From: Xanthobacteraceae bacterium
GTDB lineage: Bacteria > Pseudomonadota > Alphaproteobacteria > Rhizobiales > Xanthobacteraceae
Length of the DNA stretch: 64,000 bases
Assembly (NCBI GenBank): GCA_023954195.1
Contig: JAMLIK010000002.1
Coordinates: forward strand, 248,001-312,000
Direction: 5' to 3'
Position 1 is the stretch's first letter. The number at the start of each line of letters is the position of its first letter. Made by a program: the position numbers and the translations under genes. The notes beneath the pieces are model-generated. The model was not told where the DNA came from and did not search any database. It worked only from the letters and a program-made list of their open reading frames with translations. Below are positions 26,680 through 37,598 of the stretch, piece after piece.

Positions 26680-28401
26680 TCATCCGAACGTGAAGGCATA
26701 GGCCCGCACGCCGGGATCGAAAAACTCGATGGCGAAGATGCGGTCGGCGATGTCGCCCTGCTGGCGGATCAGCTGATAGAGCCGCTCGCCGGTGACGGTG
26801 CCGTTGCCATCGGCGTCGGTGTCGATGCCATGATCCGCGCCGGGCGGCTTGCCGTCGAGGGTGACGCGGAAGCGTACCGGTTTGCCGTCAATGCCCGGTC
26901 CCAGCACCAGATGCAGGTCGCGGGCGTGGAAGCGGTAGACGATGCCGCCGCCGGGCGCGTCCAGCGCGGCGCGCTCGCGGCCGACGGTCCAGTCGCCGGT
27001 GAGGCCCCAGCTGTTCAGTTCGTTGACGCTGGCCTGATAGCTGTGACGGGTGTCGCGCGCGGCGCCGCCGGGCGAGACGAAATTCTCCGCGCGGGCATAG
27101 CCGAGATAGGTCTCCGGCGATTTCACCCGCGCCATGTCCGCCGCCGCCTCCGCGCCGGTGGCGCTGACATCGACCAGATCGGCGGTCTTCAGCTTGCGGC
27201 CGGCCTGCGACAGCAGCAGTTGAATGATGCGCTCGGACGCGTCGTAGTCGCCCTCGCCGAAATGGTGATGGCGGATGCGGCCCTCGGCGTCGATGAAGTA
27301 ATGCGCCGGCCAATACTGATTGTTGAAGGCGCGCCAGATTTGATAGTCGTTGTCGATCGCCACCGGGTAATCGACCTTGAGATCGCGCACCGCCTTCTCG
27401 ACGTTGGCGATGTTCTTCTCGAAGGCGAATTCCGGCGCGTGGACGCCGATCACCACCAAACCCTGATCCTTGTACTTGTCGGCCCAGGCCCGCACGTAAG
27501 GCAGCGCGCGCAGGCAGTTGATGCAGGAGTAGGTCCAGAAATCCACCAGCACCACCTTGCCCTTGAGCGCCTCGCGCATCAGCGGCGGAGAGTTCAGCCA
27601 TTGCGTCGCGCCGTCGAGCGCGGGCATCGCGCCCTCGACCGGCAGCATGTCGTCGGAGGCGTCGGGTGAGGCCGTCTTCGGGGCGCTTGCGACGTTGAAC
27701 CTGTCGAGCAGGCCCTGTTCGACGCGGTTGGTGCCGGCGAGCGAGACTTGCGTGAGCAGGCCGGTGTCGAGCCCGAGCGCGATGGCGGCGACCGCCACCA
27801 GCACCAGCGCGCCGAGCCCGCGCCGCAGCCATTCACTGAGGCCGAGCGAACGCTTCATCGCCGCGAACAGCTTTCCGCCGACCAGCAGCGCCGCCGCCAG
27901 CGAGGTCGCCGCCCCCGCCGCGTAAGCCGCGAGCAGCAGCGAGGTGGCGGCGCTGGCGCCTTGCAGCGCCGCGCCGGTGAGGATCAGCCCGAGGATCGGC
28001 CCGGCGCAGGGCGCCCACAACAGCCCGGTGGCGACGCCGAGCAGCAACGACGAGGCGACGGTGCCATCGGACGCCGAACCGGACAGTTTTGCGCCCAGCG
28101 CCACCAGCGGCGCGGTGAACCGTTCCGCCAGCGACGGCACCAGCAGCGCGACCCCGAACAGCGCCAGTAGCGCGAGGGCGGCGAAGCGCGCGTATTGATT
28201 GGCCGCCACCGCCCAGCCGCCGGCGACCGAGGCCAATGTCGCCACCAGCGCGAAGGTCAGCGCCATGCCGATCAGCATCGGCAGGCCGCCGCGCAGGAAC
28301 GGGCGGTCGGCGCGCGCGAACACGAACGGCAGCACCGGCAGGATGCAGGGGCTGAGAATGGTGAGGACGCCGCCGAGATAGGCCAGCAGGAACAGGGTCA
28401 T
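26680..28401 (-). CDS. DipZ-like fusion: CcdA thiol transporter, thioredoxin domain, C-terminal beta domain
   Basis: The 573-residue protein has three parts. Residues about 1-225 are a CcdA-like membrane domain with six or more helices and the paired redox cysteines in SPCILPVLPF and APCAGPILG. Residues about 250-390 are a periplasmic thioredoxin/TlpA-like domain with the active site CINC (Cys293 and Cys296, in WTYSCINCLRALPYV). The rest is a beta-rich domain like the C-terminus of DipZ. It should carry electrons from cytoplasmic thioredoxin to periplasmic disulfides. ATG 28401 has GGAG nine bases upstream; ATG 28428 is also open. Confidence 0.88.
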   Translation of the reverse strand: MTLFLLAYLGGVLTILSPCILPVLPFVFARADRPFLRGGLPMLIGMALTFALVATLASVAGGWAVAANQYARFAALALLALFGVALLVPSLAERFTAPLVALGAKLSGSASDGTVASSLLLGVATGLLWAPCAGPILGLILTGAALQGASAATSLLLAAYAAGAATSLAAALLVGGKLFAAMKRSLGLSEWLRRGLGALVLVAVAAIALGLDTGLLTQVSLAGTNRVEQGLLDRFNVASAPKTASPDASDDMLPVEGAMPALDGATQWLNSPPLMREALKGKVVLVDFWTYSCINCLRALPYVRAWADKYKDQGLVVIGVHAPEFAFEKNIANVEKAVRDLKVDYPVAIDNDYQIWRAFNNQYWPAHYFIDAEGRIRHHHFGEGDYDASERIIQLLLSQAGRKLKTADLVDVSATGAEAAADMARVKSPETYLGYARAENFVSPGGAARDTRHSYQASVNELNSWGLTGDWTVGRERAALDAPGGGIVYRFHARDLHLVLGPGIDGKPVRFRVTLDGKPPGADHGIDTDADGNGTVTGERLYQLIRQQGDIADRIFAIEFFDPGVRAYAFTFG

Positions 28402-28589
28402 CGGTAAGGGCTCCGCGCTTGCCGGCATTGTGACGCGGCCGGCTTGGCCCGCGTTTCACATGTCTGTGTGGGCGTGGCGTTCCGCCCTCGCGAAAGCGTT
28501 ATCGCTTGACAGCGGGGGCGTGCCAACTATCGTCCCGGCGAAATGACCGCCCCGCGGCCGAAACTTACCGCTTGCGAGAGCCCGCCCCG

Positions 28590-29270
28590 ATGGACGATGT
28601 GATCCGCCCCATCCTGACGCCGCCCGGCGGCGAGAAGAAGGTGCTGCTGCATTCGTGCTGCGCGCCGTGTTCCGGCGAGGTGATGGAGGCGATGCTGGCC
28701 TCCGGCGTCGATTACACCATCTTCTTCTACAATCCGAACATCCATCCGGAGAAGGAATATCTGCTGCGCAAGGACGAGAACGTGCGCTTCGCCGAGAAGC
28801 ACGACGTGCCCTTCGTCGACGCCGACTACGACAAGGACAACTGGTTCGCCCGCGCCAAGGGCATGGAGTGGGAGCCGGAGCGCGGCGCGCGCTGCACCAT
28901 GTGCTTCGACATGCGCTTCGAGCGCACCGCGCTCTACGCCCACGAGCACGGCTTTCCGGTGATGACCTCCTCGCTCGGCATCTCGCGCTGGAAGAACATG
29001 GCGCAGATCAACGATTGCGGCAGGCGCGCCGCCGGGCGCTACGAGGGCCTGAGCTACTGGGACTACAACTGGCGCAAGGGCGGCGGCGCGGCGCGGATGG
29101 TCGAGATCAGCAAGCGCGAGGAGTTTTACCAGCAGGAATATTGCGGCTGCGTCTATTCGCTGCGCGACACCAACGCCCACCGCCGCGCCACGGGCCGCGC
29201 GCCGATCGAACTCGGCGTGCAATATTACGGCCGGGAACCTGCGGCGAAGGACGGTTCCGACACGGTTTGA
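28590..29270 (+). CDS. queH: Epoxyqueuosine reductase QueH
   Basis: QueH (DUF208) performs the last step of queuosine synthesis and is unrelated to QueG. The 226-residue protein has the iron-binding cysteine set: [13 protein letters not shown] near 17-29, then [13 protein letters not shown] and EYCGCVYSL. Length is normal. ATG 28590 starts [12 protein letters not shown]. It is transcribed away from the dipZ-like gene. Confidence 0.92.
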   Translation: MDDVIRPILTPPGGEKKVLLHSCCAPCSGEVMEAMLASGVDYTIFFYNPNIHPEKEYLLRKDENVRFAEKHDVPFVDADYDKDNWFARAKGMEWEPERGARCTMCFDMRFERTALYAHEHGFPVMTSSLGISRWKNMAQINDCGRRAAGRYEGLSYWDYNWRKGGGAARMVEISKREEFYQQEYCGCVYSLRDTNAHRRATGRAPIELGVQYYGREPAAKDGSDTV

Positions 29271-29334
29271 GGCGGCTCAAGCGGCGGCCCGCAGGCCGGG
29301 GGTAGACTGGCGGCATCGACCGAGGGAGATGTTC

Positions 29335-30069
29335 ATGCTGACCGGCCAGATCATGACGCGCAACGTCATCACCGTTTCGCCCGAGACGGCGGTGGCCGAG
29401 GCCGCCAAGATGATGCTCGACAACCATATCAGCGGCCTGCCGGTGATCGCGGACGGCCGGCTGGTCGGCATCGTCACCGAGGGCGACTTCCTGCGCCGCG
29501 CCGAGATCGGCACCGAGCGGGCGCGCCCGAATTGGTTGCAGGTGATGTTCGGCAGCGGCCGCGAGGCGGGCGATTACGTCCGGGCGCACGGGCGCAAGGT
29601 CGCCGACGTGATGACGCGCGATCCGGTGACCGCGAGCGAGGAGACGTCGTTGCAGGATCTCGTCGCCGCGATGGAGGCGCACCACGTCAAGCGCCTGCCG
29701 GTGACGCGGGGCGGGCGCCTGGTCGGGATCGTCACCCGCGCCAACCTGCTGCGCGCGGTCTCCGAACTGGCGCGCGATGTCGAAGGCCCGGCCGCCGCCG
29801 ACGAGGCCATTCGCGCAAAACTGGTCGAGACGCTGACGGCGGCGGACTGGCGGCCGGCGGGCTTGCAGGTCACCGTGCGCGACGGCGTCGCGCATCTGCA
29901 CGGCCTGATTATCGACGAGCGGGCGCGGCGCGCCGCAATCATCGCCGCGGAATCCACCGCCGGCGTCAAGGCGGTGCGCGATCACCTGCTGCTGATCGAC
30001 AACTGGTCCGGGTTTTACGCCGAGCCGTTCGCGGATGACGAAGCCGCGCCCGGCGCGGGCGCGGGCTGA
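29335..30069 (+). CDS. CBS-domain pair plus BON-domain protein
   Basis: The 244-residue protein contains two CBS repeats: MTRNVITVSPETAVAEAAKM to IVTEGDFLRRAE, and MTRDPVTASEETSLQDLVAA to GIVTRANLLRAVSE. A BON-like domain follows from about residue 160 (LVETLTAADWRPAGLQVTV). CBS pairs usually bind adenosine ligands, and BON domains bind membranes or other proteins. The exact role is unknown. ATG 29335 is preferred over ATG 29329 because the GAGGGA ribosome binding site is eight bases before it. Confidence 0.87.
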   Translation: MLTGQIMTRNVITVSPETAVAEAAKMMLDNHISGLPVIADGRLVGIVTEGDFLRRAEIGTERARPNWLQVMFGSGREAGDYVRAHGRKVADVMTRDPVTASEETSLQDLVAAMEAHHVKRLPVTRGGRLVGIVTRANLLRAVSELARDVEGPAAADEAIRAKLVETLTAADWRPAGLQVTVRDGVAHLHGLIIDERARRAAIIAAESTAGVKAVRDHLLLIDNWSGFYAEPFADDEAAPGAGAG

Positions 30070-30103
30070 TTGCGGGGTTTCATATTCCGATGGAATTCTC
30101 CGC

Positions 30104-30178
30104 CGTCATGCGCGGACCTGATCCGCGCATCCATCTTCTTAAAAATGATGGATTGCCCGATCAAGTCGGGCAATGACG
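30104..30178. repeat. Palindromic repeat, family B (copy 5)
   Basis: It starts CGTCATGCGCGGACCTGATC and ends CAAGTCGGGCAATGACG. The arms GCGCGGA and TCCGCGC pair, and GATGGATTG is conserved at the centre. It separates the convergent CBS-BON and RidA genes. Confidence 0.88.
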
Positions 30179-30218
30179 GCTCATGACAATTCAATCAAAA
30201 GCCGGACGCCCTCCCGCC

Positions 30219-30599
30219 TCACGCGAACGAGGCCACGCCCTCGATCTCGATCAGCATCTTCGGGTCCGGCAGCGCCTGCACGACGCAGGTGGTGCGCGCG
30301 GGGTAGGGCGCGGGCCCGAACGCCTCGGCGTAGAGCCGGTTCATGGTGGCGACGTCGGCGGCGCGGGTCAAAAGCACGTTGAGCTTGACCAGATGGCGGG
30401 TGGTGGCCCCGGCCTCGCCCAGCACGCGCGTGAAATTGGTGACGACGTTGGCGAACTGCGCCTCGAAACCGTCCGGCAGCGCGCCGTTCGCGTCGAAGCC
30501 GGGAATCCCGGAAATGAACAGGAAATCGCCGGCGCGGGTGGCGAACGACAGCGGCGGAGCCTTGATGCCGGGCGGGGCGGCGTAGCGGGTGACGGGCAT
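30219..30599 (-). CDS. RidA family protein (YjgF/YER057c/UK114)
   Basis: RidA proteins remove reactive enamine/imine intermediates. The 126-residue protein begins MPVTRYAAPPGIKAPPLSFATR, has FLFISGIPGFDANG and the conserved late NRLYAEAFGPAPYPARTTCVVQALPDPKMLIEIEG, where the Arg that binds substrate carboxylate sits in ARTT. ATG 30599 is the family-typical start. The frame continues upstream without support. Confidence 0.92.
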   Translation of the reverse strand: MPVTRYAAPPGIKAPPLSFATRAGDFLFISGIPGFDANGALPDGFEAQFANVVTNFTRVLGEAGATTRHLVKLNVLLTRAADVATMNRLYAEAFGPAPYPARTTCVVQALPDPKMLIEIEGVASFA

Positions 30600-30676
30600 G
30601 GGGTTCCTCTCGGGTGGAATGCGCCGCATTCTATCGCGCATCGGCGCGGGACGCACGCCTTGCGCCCGCTGACAGG

Positions 30677-31603
30677 CTAAATCCTGACGCCGCGATTGTA
30701 GGCGTCGATGAGCTGGTTGTAGTCGCGCAATAGCCGGGGCGGCGAGCCTTCGACCATCCAGCCGCCACCGCCGCCCATCATCATCCGGTCGCCGGCGCTG
30801 TACGGCGTCTTGTCGCGGATACGGCGCATCAGTTGCTTGGCGGTGGTGAGGTAGGATTTGGCGTTGCCGGTGAAAAACGAGCCGAGCTTGACGTCGCCGT
30901 CCTTGCCGGATGCTTCCTCGATCGCCTTGACCGAGGCCTCATAGTCGGAGAGCGCCCGAGTGATGGTCGCGATGTCGGGCTTGTCGGCGGTTTCCGCGCG
31001 CAGCACGCGCTTGGCGTGGATCATCAGCGCCGCGACGTGATAATTCACCTTGCGGCCTTCCTTGCCCTCGATCTCGGCGAGGCGCGCCTCGGCCCGCTTG
31101 TCGTTGATAAGCTCGATGCCGGCGCGCAGCTTCTTGTCGGCGGCCGCGAAGGCATCCCACGCCGCGACCAGCTTCGGATGCAGCGCCTTGCCCTTGGCCA
31201 TCCTGTCGTCCTTGTAGTTCTCCTGCGTGTAGTAGTCGTCGGCCTCCTTCAGCAGCGGCTCCAGCTTCGACACCGCGTCCGCGTAGGCGGAGGCGGCGGC
31301 CTCCAGCTCGGCGTCGCGCGGCTCCAGCGCGTTCGCCTTCTCCACGTTGTTGCGGCAGTCGGCCGTGTCGTAGATGGTGTAGGTGCCGTAAATGATGCGC
31401 TCCTTGCCGGTCGGCCCGGTCTTCCTCGCCCAGCTGAAGTAGCGGTTGCGGGACTCATAGGAGCGCTCCGACAGCCGGTTGATGCAGCCGACATAGGCGT
31501 TGATCTTCTGCACCGCCGTGTCCGGCGCATCGGCCCCGGCCGGCGCGGGCAGCGCCGCAGCGCCGAGCGCGGCGGCGAGGATGAATATCCGAATCCGTTT
31601 CAC
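30677..31603 (-). CDS. DUF3829 family periplasmic protein
   Basis: The 308-residue protein has a signal peptide (VKRIRIFILAAALGAAALPA) and a long helical domain rich in Tyr, Lys and Asp, with INAYVGCINRLSERSYESRNRY near the start. This matches DUF3829 (YiiG-like) proteins, whose function is unknown. GTG 31603 has GGGAGA four bases upstream. The ORF extends far upstream, but that part is a repeat and unlike protein. Confidence 0.78.
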   Translation of the reverse strand: MKRIRIFILAAALGAAALPAPAGADAPDTAVQKINAYVGCINRLSERSYESRNRYFSWARKTGPTGKERIIYGTYTIYDTADCRNNVEKANALEPRDAELEAAASAYADAVSKLEPLLKEADDYYTQENYKDDRMAKGKALHPKLVAAWDAFAAADKKLRAGIELINDKRAEARLAEIEGKEGRKVNYHVAALMIHAKRVLRAETADKPDIATITRALSDYEASVKAIEEASGKDGDVKLGSFFTGNAKSYLTTAKQLMRRIRDKTPYSAGDRMMMGGGGGWMVEGSPPRLLRDYNQLIDAYNRGVRI

Positions 31604-31618
31604 GGTGTCTCCCAGGGA

Positions 31619-31716
31619 GAGCATGATCCCGAAAAGTGGACACCGGTTTTCGGAAAAGACCATGCTCAAACAAAAGATAAGCGACGAGCATGATTCAACG
31701 CAGTTGAAATATGCTC
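31619..31716. repeat. Rhizobiales-type GAGCATGAT palindrome pair (family D)
   Basis: Two adjacent hairpins are present. GAGCATG (31619-31625) faces CATGCTC (31661-31667), around a centre with CCGAAAAGTGG and CGGTTTTCGG. A second smaller pair has GAGCAT (31686-31691) and ATGCTC (31711-31716). Elements of this type are common between genes in Rhizobiales genomes. Confidence 0.8.
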
Positions 31717-31851
31717 CAGACCCGGTCTTGAGTCGCGGGCGCGGCGGGAAAGGTTCATGGCGCGCGCGCGACAAACGGCACGGCCGGACTTTTGTCCGGC
31801 CGCCGGCATCCGTCCGGAAAAGGGGAAGGCAATGCGCGCGCCCGCGGCGCC

Positions 31852-32148
31852 CTACTTCAACGCCAGCACGACCGGTCCCGCCACCGGGTCGGTGAGGCCA
31901 AGGCCGCCGCCCAAATCTTCCAGCGTATCGCGGAAGGAATTGAGCGTTGCGATCATCCGCGGCCGCGCGGCGGCGAGCGCATCCATGTCGGTCCACTCGG
32001 CGATGATGCAATAGCTGTGGTCGCCGGTCTTGATCATATTGACGTGGCGCAGCCCCGCCCACTCGGCATGCACATTCTTGTGAGCGTCGAGGAATTCCTG
32101 GTCGCGTCCCGGCTTGACCCTGAAACGCACGGCGTTGAAGGCGATCAT
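31852..32148 (-). CDS. Small dimeric alpha-beta barrel protein (ABM-like)
   Basis: The 98-residue protein begins MIAFNAVRFRVKPGRDQEFL and has HAEWAGLRHVNMIKTGDH, YCIIAEWTDMDALAAARP, a pattern like antibiotic-biosynthesis-monooxygenase and related dimeric alpha-beta barrels. The actual role is unknown. ATG 32148 follows GGAGAA. It reads in the same direction as the thiamine operon but comes after its terminator. Confidence 0.75.
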   Translation of the reverse strand: MIAFNAVRFRVKPGRDQEFLDAHKNVHAEWAGLRHVNMIKTGDHSYCIIAEWTDMDALAAARPRMIATLNSFRDTLEDLGGGLGLTDPVAGPVVLALK

Positions 32149-32215
32149 GGCATTCTCCGTTTGTTCAGCGTCCGGATGATGATCCGCTTCCAGGATCGCC
32201 GCAAGCGGCGCACGC

Positions 32216-32253
32216 AAAAAAGAGACGCGGCCGGCATGGCCGGGCCGCGCCTC
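32216..32253 (-). terminator. Rho-independent terminator after thiC
   Basis: On the minus strand an 11-base stem (GAGGCGCGGCC with GGCCGCGTCTC, one G-U pair) with a short loop is followed directly by six T. It lies 20 bases after the thiC stop and would end the thiamine operon. Confidence 0.85.
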
Positions 32254-32272
32254 ATCCTGGCCCAGGTCTACC

Positions 32273-34261
<1,989 letters not shown>

Positions 34262-34275
34262 TCAAACAAACTCAG

Positions 34276-34396
34276 CGTCGTCCCCGCGCAGGCGGGGACC
34301 CATAGCCCCTAACGTTAGCTGTTACGGAACAACCGCGCCGTTGTGCTTGAGCCGAACCACTGCGGCGTATGGGCCCCCGCCTGCGCGGGGACGACG
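34276..34396. repeat. Composite palindromic repeat, family A (copy 5) inside the thiamine operon
   Basis: End modules CGTCGTCCCCGCGCAGGC and its mirror flank about 70 bases. It sits between thiE and thiC, so it is transcribed in the operon and could affect thiC mRNA level. Orientation is reversed relative to copy 3. Confidence 0.9.
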
Positions 34397-34412
34397 ATCT
34401 TCACGTTGCGCG

Positions 34413-35021
34413 TCATGCGGCCTCCGTGTTGAGCGCGAGCCACGCCTTCACCCGCGCGTCGGGATCGGCGTTCTGGGTCACGTCGCTGACGACGGCGATG
34501 GAGTCGGCGCCGGCGGCGAAGATGTCGGCGGCGTGTTCCAGCTTGATGCCGCCGATGGCGACCAGCGGGATGTCGCCGACGCGTTTTTTCCATTCGGTGA
34601 TCTTCGCAATGCCCTGCGGCGCGAAGCGCATCGATTTCAGCGTGGTGAAGAAGATCGGCCCCAGCGCCACGTAATCGGGTTTCGCGTCGAGCGCGGCTTG
34701 CAACTCGGCGTCGTCGTGGGTGGAGACGCCGAGCGTGAGTTTCGCTTTTCGGATCGCGCCGAGGTCGGCGTCCGCGAGATCTTCCTGGCCGAGATGCAGG
34801 TGCGCCGCGCCGGCCTCGATCGCCGCGCGCCAGTAGTCGTTGACCACGAGCCTGGTCGCCGTCGGGCGCGTGACCGCCAGCGCCTCGCGGACGATTCGCA
34901 GCGCCGCGTCGTCGTCGAGATTTTTCGCGCGCAACTGGATGGTGCCGACGCCGAGCCTGGTCAGGCGTGCGACCCACGCCACGCTGTCGACGACTGGATA
35001 GAAGCGATCAGGATATGGCAT
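34413..35021 (-). CDS. thiE: Thiamine-phosphate synthase ThiE
   Basis: ThiE joins the HMP and thiazole halves of thiamine. The 202-residue TIM-barrel protein has [49 protein letters not shown] and [27 protein letters not shown], the standard family landmarks. ATG 35021 overlaps the end of thiG by 14 bases, indicating coupled translation. Confidence 0.95.
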   Translation of the reverse strand: MPYPDRFYPVVDSVAWVARLTRLGVGTIQLRAKNLDDDAALRIVREALAVTRPTATRLVVNDYWRAAIEAGAAHLHLGQEDLADADLGAIRKAKLTLGVSTHDDAELQAALDAKPDYVALGPIFFTTLKSMRFAPQGIAKITEWKKRVGDIPLVAIGGIKLEHAADIFAAGADSIAVVSDVTQNADPDARVKAWLALNTEAA

Positions 35022-35796
35022 GCCAGAACGGTGTCCCTACGACTGGGGTGGAGGGGGAAGCGAAATCGCGGGCCTCCATCAGGCCCGCCTCAAACGCCAT
35101 GCGGCCGGCCTCGACGCCGAGGCGGAAGGCTTTCGCCATCGCCACCGGATCGTCGGCCTTGGCGATGGCGGTGTTGAGCAGCACGGCGTCGTAGCCGAGT
35201 TCCAGCGCCTGCGCCGCGTGGCTCGGCGCGCCGAGCCCGGCATCGACGACGAGGGCGATATCGGGCAGGCGGTCGCGCAAGAGCCGCAGGCCGTCGCGGT
35301 TGACGATGCCCTTCGCGCTGCCGATCGGCGCGGCCCACGGCATCACCACGCGGCAGCCGGCGTCGACCAGCCGCTGCGCCACGCCGAGGTCGTCGGTGCA
35401 ATAGGGGAACACCTCGAAACCGTCCTTGATAAGGATGGCGGCGGCTTCCACCAGCCCGACCACGTCGGGTTGCAGGGTGTCGTTGTCGGCGATCACCTCC
35501 AGCTTGACCCAGGGCGTGCCGAACAGTTCGCGCGCCAGCTTCGCGGTGGTCACCGCCTCGCGCACCGTGCGGCAGCCGGCGGTGTTGGGCAGCACCGTGA
35601 CGTCGAGTTCGCGGATCAACGACCAGAACGCGTCGCCGGTCTTGCCGCCGGCGGCCTCGCGCCGCAGCGACACCGTGACGATCTGGCTGCCGGCGGCGCG
35701 GATCGCGTCCTGCATGATTTTCGGCGAAGGATACAGCGCGGTGCCGATCAAGAGGCGGGAGGAGAACGCGCGGTCGTAGAATTTCACTGTGCTCAT
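35008..35796 (-). CDS. thiG: Thiazole synthase ThiG
   Basis: ThiG builds the thiazole phosphate from deoxyxylulose phosphate, the ThiS thiocarboxylate and dehydroglycine. The 262-residue barrel contains [19 protein letters not shown], the Lys-containing [16 protein letters not shown] (catalytic Lys forms an imine), NRDGLRLL and [26 protein letters not shown] 35796 gives [11 protein letters not shown]; the frame runs on to 35901 but enters a repeat. Confidence 0.95.
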   Translation of the reverse strand: MSTVKFYDRAFSSRLLIGTALYPSPKIMQDAIRAAGSQIVTVSLRREAAGGKTGDAFWSLIRELDVTVLPNTAGCRTVREAVTTAKLARELFGTPWVKLEVIADNDTLQPDVVGLVEAAAILIKDGFEVFPYCTDDLGVAQRLVDAGCRVVMPWAAPIGSAKGIVNRDGLRLLRDRLPDIALVVDAGLGAPSHAAQALELGYDAVLLNTAIAKADDPVAMAKAFRLGVEAGRMAFEAGLMEARDFASPSTPVVGTPFWHAIS

Positions 35797-35824
35797 GATG
35801 CCAGCAACCTCGCCACATATTCCA

Positions 35825-35947
35825 TGTCGTCCCCGCGAAGGCGGGGACCCATACGCCGGGTCGCCGCTTGGTGGCACTGAGGCGGATGTTGTTTGAAACA
35901 ACGAAGGCCAGGGGTTATGGGTCCCCGCCTGCGCGAGGACGACGACG
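35825..35947. repeat. Composite palindromic repeat, family A (copy 6) inside the thiamine operon
   Basis: End modules TGTCGTCCCCGCGAAGGC and CTGCGCGAGGACGACG face each other around about 70 bases that include GGCCAGGGGTTATGGG. It fills most of the gap between thiS and thiG. Confidence 0.9.
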
Positions 35948-35998
35948 GGAAGCGCGGGGACGACAATAGGGAGGCATGTGCAAGCATTCGCATCATCA

Positions 35999-36196
35999 TC
36001 ACCCTCCCTGTCGCGGCGTGATGATCTCGATCTCGTCGCCGGGCTGAAGTGGCGTCTCCGCCCAGCGGCTTTTCGGCAGCACGTCGAAATTCAGCGCGAT
36101 GGCGAAGTGGGAGCCCTCATACGCCAGTTCGCTCAGCAGCGCGTCGATCCGCGTCGCGGCGATCTCGCGCTGTTCGCCGTTGACGGTCACGCGCAT
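35999..36196 (-). CDS. thiS: Sulfur carrier protein ThiS
   Basis: ThiS carries sulfur as a C-terminal thiocarboxylate for thiazole synthesis. The 65-residue ubiquitin-like protein begins [20 protein letters not shown] and ends with the required Gly-Gly (TPRQGG). ATG 36196 lies inside the end of thiO, a 10-base overlap. Confidence 0.94.
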   Translation of the reverse strand: MRVTVNGEQREIAATRIDALLSELAYEGSHFAIALNFDVLPKSRWAETPLQPGDEIEIITPRQGG

Positions 36197-37248
36197 TGCA
36201 TCACCTCGTTGTCGATGGCGCCGGTCTCGATGAATTTGAGCGTCAGTTCGGCCAGCGCCGGCGCGATCAGGAAGCCGTGACGATAAAGCCCGTTGACGGC
36301 GATGCGCCGCCCGCGAATGACGATGCGCGGCAGGTTGTCGGGCAGCGCCGGGCGCAAGCCGGAGCCGATCTCGACAATGCGCGCCTCGCCGAACGCCGGA
36401 TGCACGCTGTAAGCGGCGCTGAGCAGTTCCAGCGCCGAGCGCACGGTGACGCCGTAATCCTCGCGCTCGATCGAGGTCGCGCCGATCATGAAGCGGTGAT
36501 TTTCGCGCGGGATCAGATACAGCGGCCAGCGCGGATGCAGCAGGCGGACCGGCCGCGCCAGCTCGATCTCGTCGGTCTCGACGATGATCTCCTCGCCCTT
36601 GACGCCGCGCAGGTCGGGAAACAGGTCGCGCGCCGCGAGGCCGCGGCAATCGATCACGATGCCGTCGAAGTCGGTTGCGTCCACCTCGGCGCCGTAGACG
36701 ATTTCGCCGCCGGCGGCGCGGATGGCCTTGTGCAGCTCCGGCACCGCGTGGCGCGGCTCGACGTGGCCTTCGTCGGGGAAGAACAGCGCCTCGGGGAAGC
36801 GGCCGTCGAGCGCGGGCTCGATCCGGGTCAGCGCGTCGCCGCTGACGCGCTGGTGATTGGACGTGACGCGGGCGAAGCGCGCGAGGTCGGCGCGGTCGCG
36901 CGCATGCGCCACCACCAGCGAGCCCTGGAACGGCGTATCGGGAACCTCGCGGCGCCACAGCGCCAGCGCGCGCAGGCCGAGGCGGGTAATCACCGGCTCG
37001 GAGCCGTCCTGTTCGCAATAGGGCGCCAGCATGCCGCCGGCCCAGTGGCTGGCGCCATCGGCCATCGCCGCGTCGCCACGCTCGTGCAGCGTCACCTTGT
37101 AGCCGGCCTTGGCGAACAGCAGCGCCTGCCATGCACCTGCGACGCCCGCGCCGATCACATGAACGGGAGCTTTGTCGGCGGAAAATGTGTCGCGCTGAAT
37201 CTTCGAGGTCTGAATCTTCGAGGTCTGAATCTTTGAGGTCTGCACCAT
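36187..37248 (-). CDS. thiO: Glycine oxidase ThiO
   Basis: ThiO is a FAD enzyme that oxidises glycine to the imine used by ThiG. The 353-residue protein has the FAD-binding VHVIGAGVAGAWQALLFAKAG near 29-49, then SHWAGGMLAPYCE, and late GLRPALPDNLPRI and GLYRHGFLIAPALAE, as in DAO-family glycine oxidases. An odd N-terminal tail with three TSKIQ units (from a 15-base tandem repeat) precedes the FAD domain. ATG 37248 is the only sensible start and lies almost inside the TPP aptamer. Confidence 0.92.
   Translation of the reverse strand: MVQTSKIQTSKIQTSKIQRDTFSADKAPVHVIGAGVAGAWQALLFAKAGYKVTLHERGDAAMADGASHWAGGMLAPYCEQDGSEPVITRLGLRALALWRREVPDTPFQGSLVVAHARDRADLARFARVTSNHQRVSGDALTRIEPALDGRFPEALFFPDEGHVEPRHAVPELHKAIRAAGGEIVYGAEVDATDFDGIVIDCRGLAARDLFPDLRGVKGEEIIVETDEIELARPVRLLHPRWPLYLIPRENHRFMIGATSIEREDYGVTVRSALELLSAAYSVHPAFGEARIVEIGSGLRPALPDNLPRIVIRGRRIAVNGLYRHGFLIAPALAELTLKFIETGAIDNEVMQCA
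37195..37239. repeat. Three tandem 15-base units within the start of thiO
   Basis: Units at 37195, 37210 and 37225 read CTGAATCTTCGAGGT with one changed base in the third. They keep the thiO frame and code for repeated TSKIQ. Copy number could vary without frameshift. Confidence 0.9.
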
Positions 37249-37250
37249 CC

Positions 37251-37359
37251 CTGTCCCTTCGCCGGCATGACCCGGATCAGGTTCAAAGGGTCACCGCGCT
37301 GACGCCGTCTGGCGATCCTGCGGTATCTCAGCTCCCTGCCGGAGCACCCCTCGGAACAG
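37251..37359 (-). promoter_or_regulatory. TPP riboswitch (THI element) controlling thiOSGE-thiC
   Basis: On the minus strand the conserved aptamer pieces occur in order: GGGGUGCUCC, GCUGAGAU, ACCCUUUGAACCUGAUC and GGUCAUGCCGGCGAAGGGA. The outer helix P1 can form from CUGUUCC (37353-37359) and GGGACAG (37251-37257). The thiO start codon follows only two bases after P1. The likely ribosome binding site AAGGGA (37254-37259) is part of the aptamer 3' strand. Confidence 0.93.
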
Positions 37360-37458
37360 CCTCAATGTAGGCTGACGGCGGCAGGTGTCAACGCGGCATC
37401 CCGCCGTCATGGCGGTTATGCCCGATGCACAGCACACAAGCGGGGGCGATTCCGGCGT

Positions 37459-37581
37459 CGTCGTCCTCGCGAAGGCGAGGACCCATAACCCCTGGCGCTA
37501 CCTATTGTGGAACAACCGCGCCTTAAATCGATCGAGCCGAACGGCTGCGGCGTATGGGTCCCTGCCTGCGCAGGGACGACG
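37459..37581. repeat. Composite palindromic repeat, family A (copy 7)
   Basis: End modules CGTCGTCCTCGCGAAGGC and CTGCGCAGGGACGACG face each other. Changes in one arm are matched in the other (CTCGC with GCGAG; CCTGC with GCAGG). The remainder of the gap between riboswitch and slyX (37360-37598) shows nothing else. Confidence 0.88.
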
Positions 37582-37598
37582 ATTGTCGCGTGGCAAAT

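Noticed and set aside
30677-32062. Extended minus-strand frame that would join the DUF3829 gene with upstream sequence
   Set aside because: The upstream part crosses a palindromic repeat and the thiamine-side gene; the signal peptide and ribosome binding site place the start at 31603.
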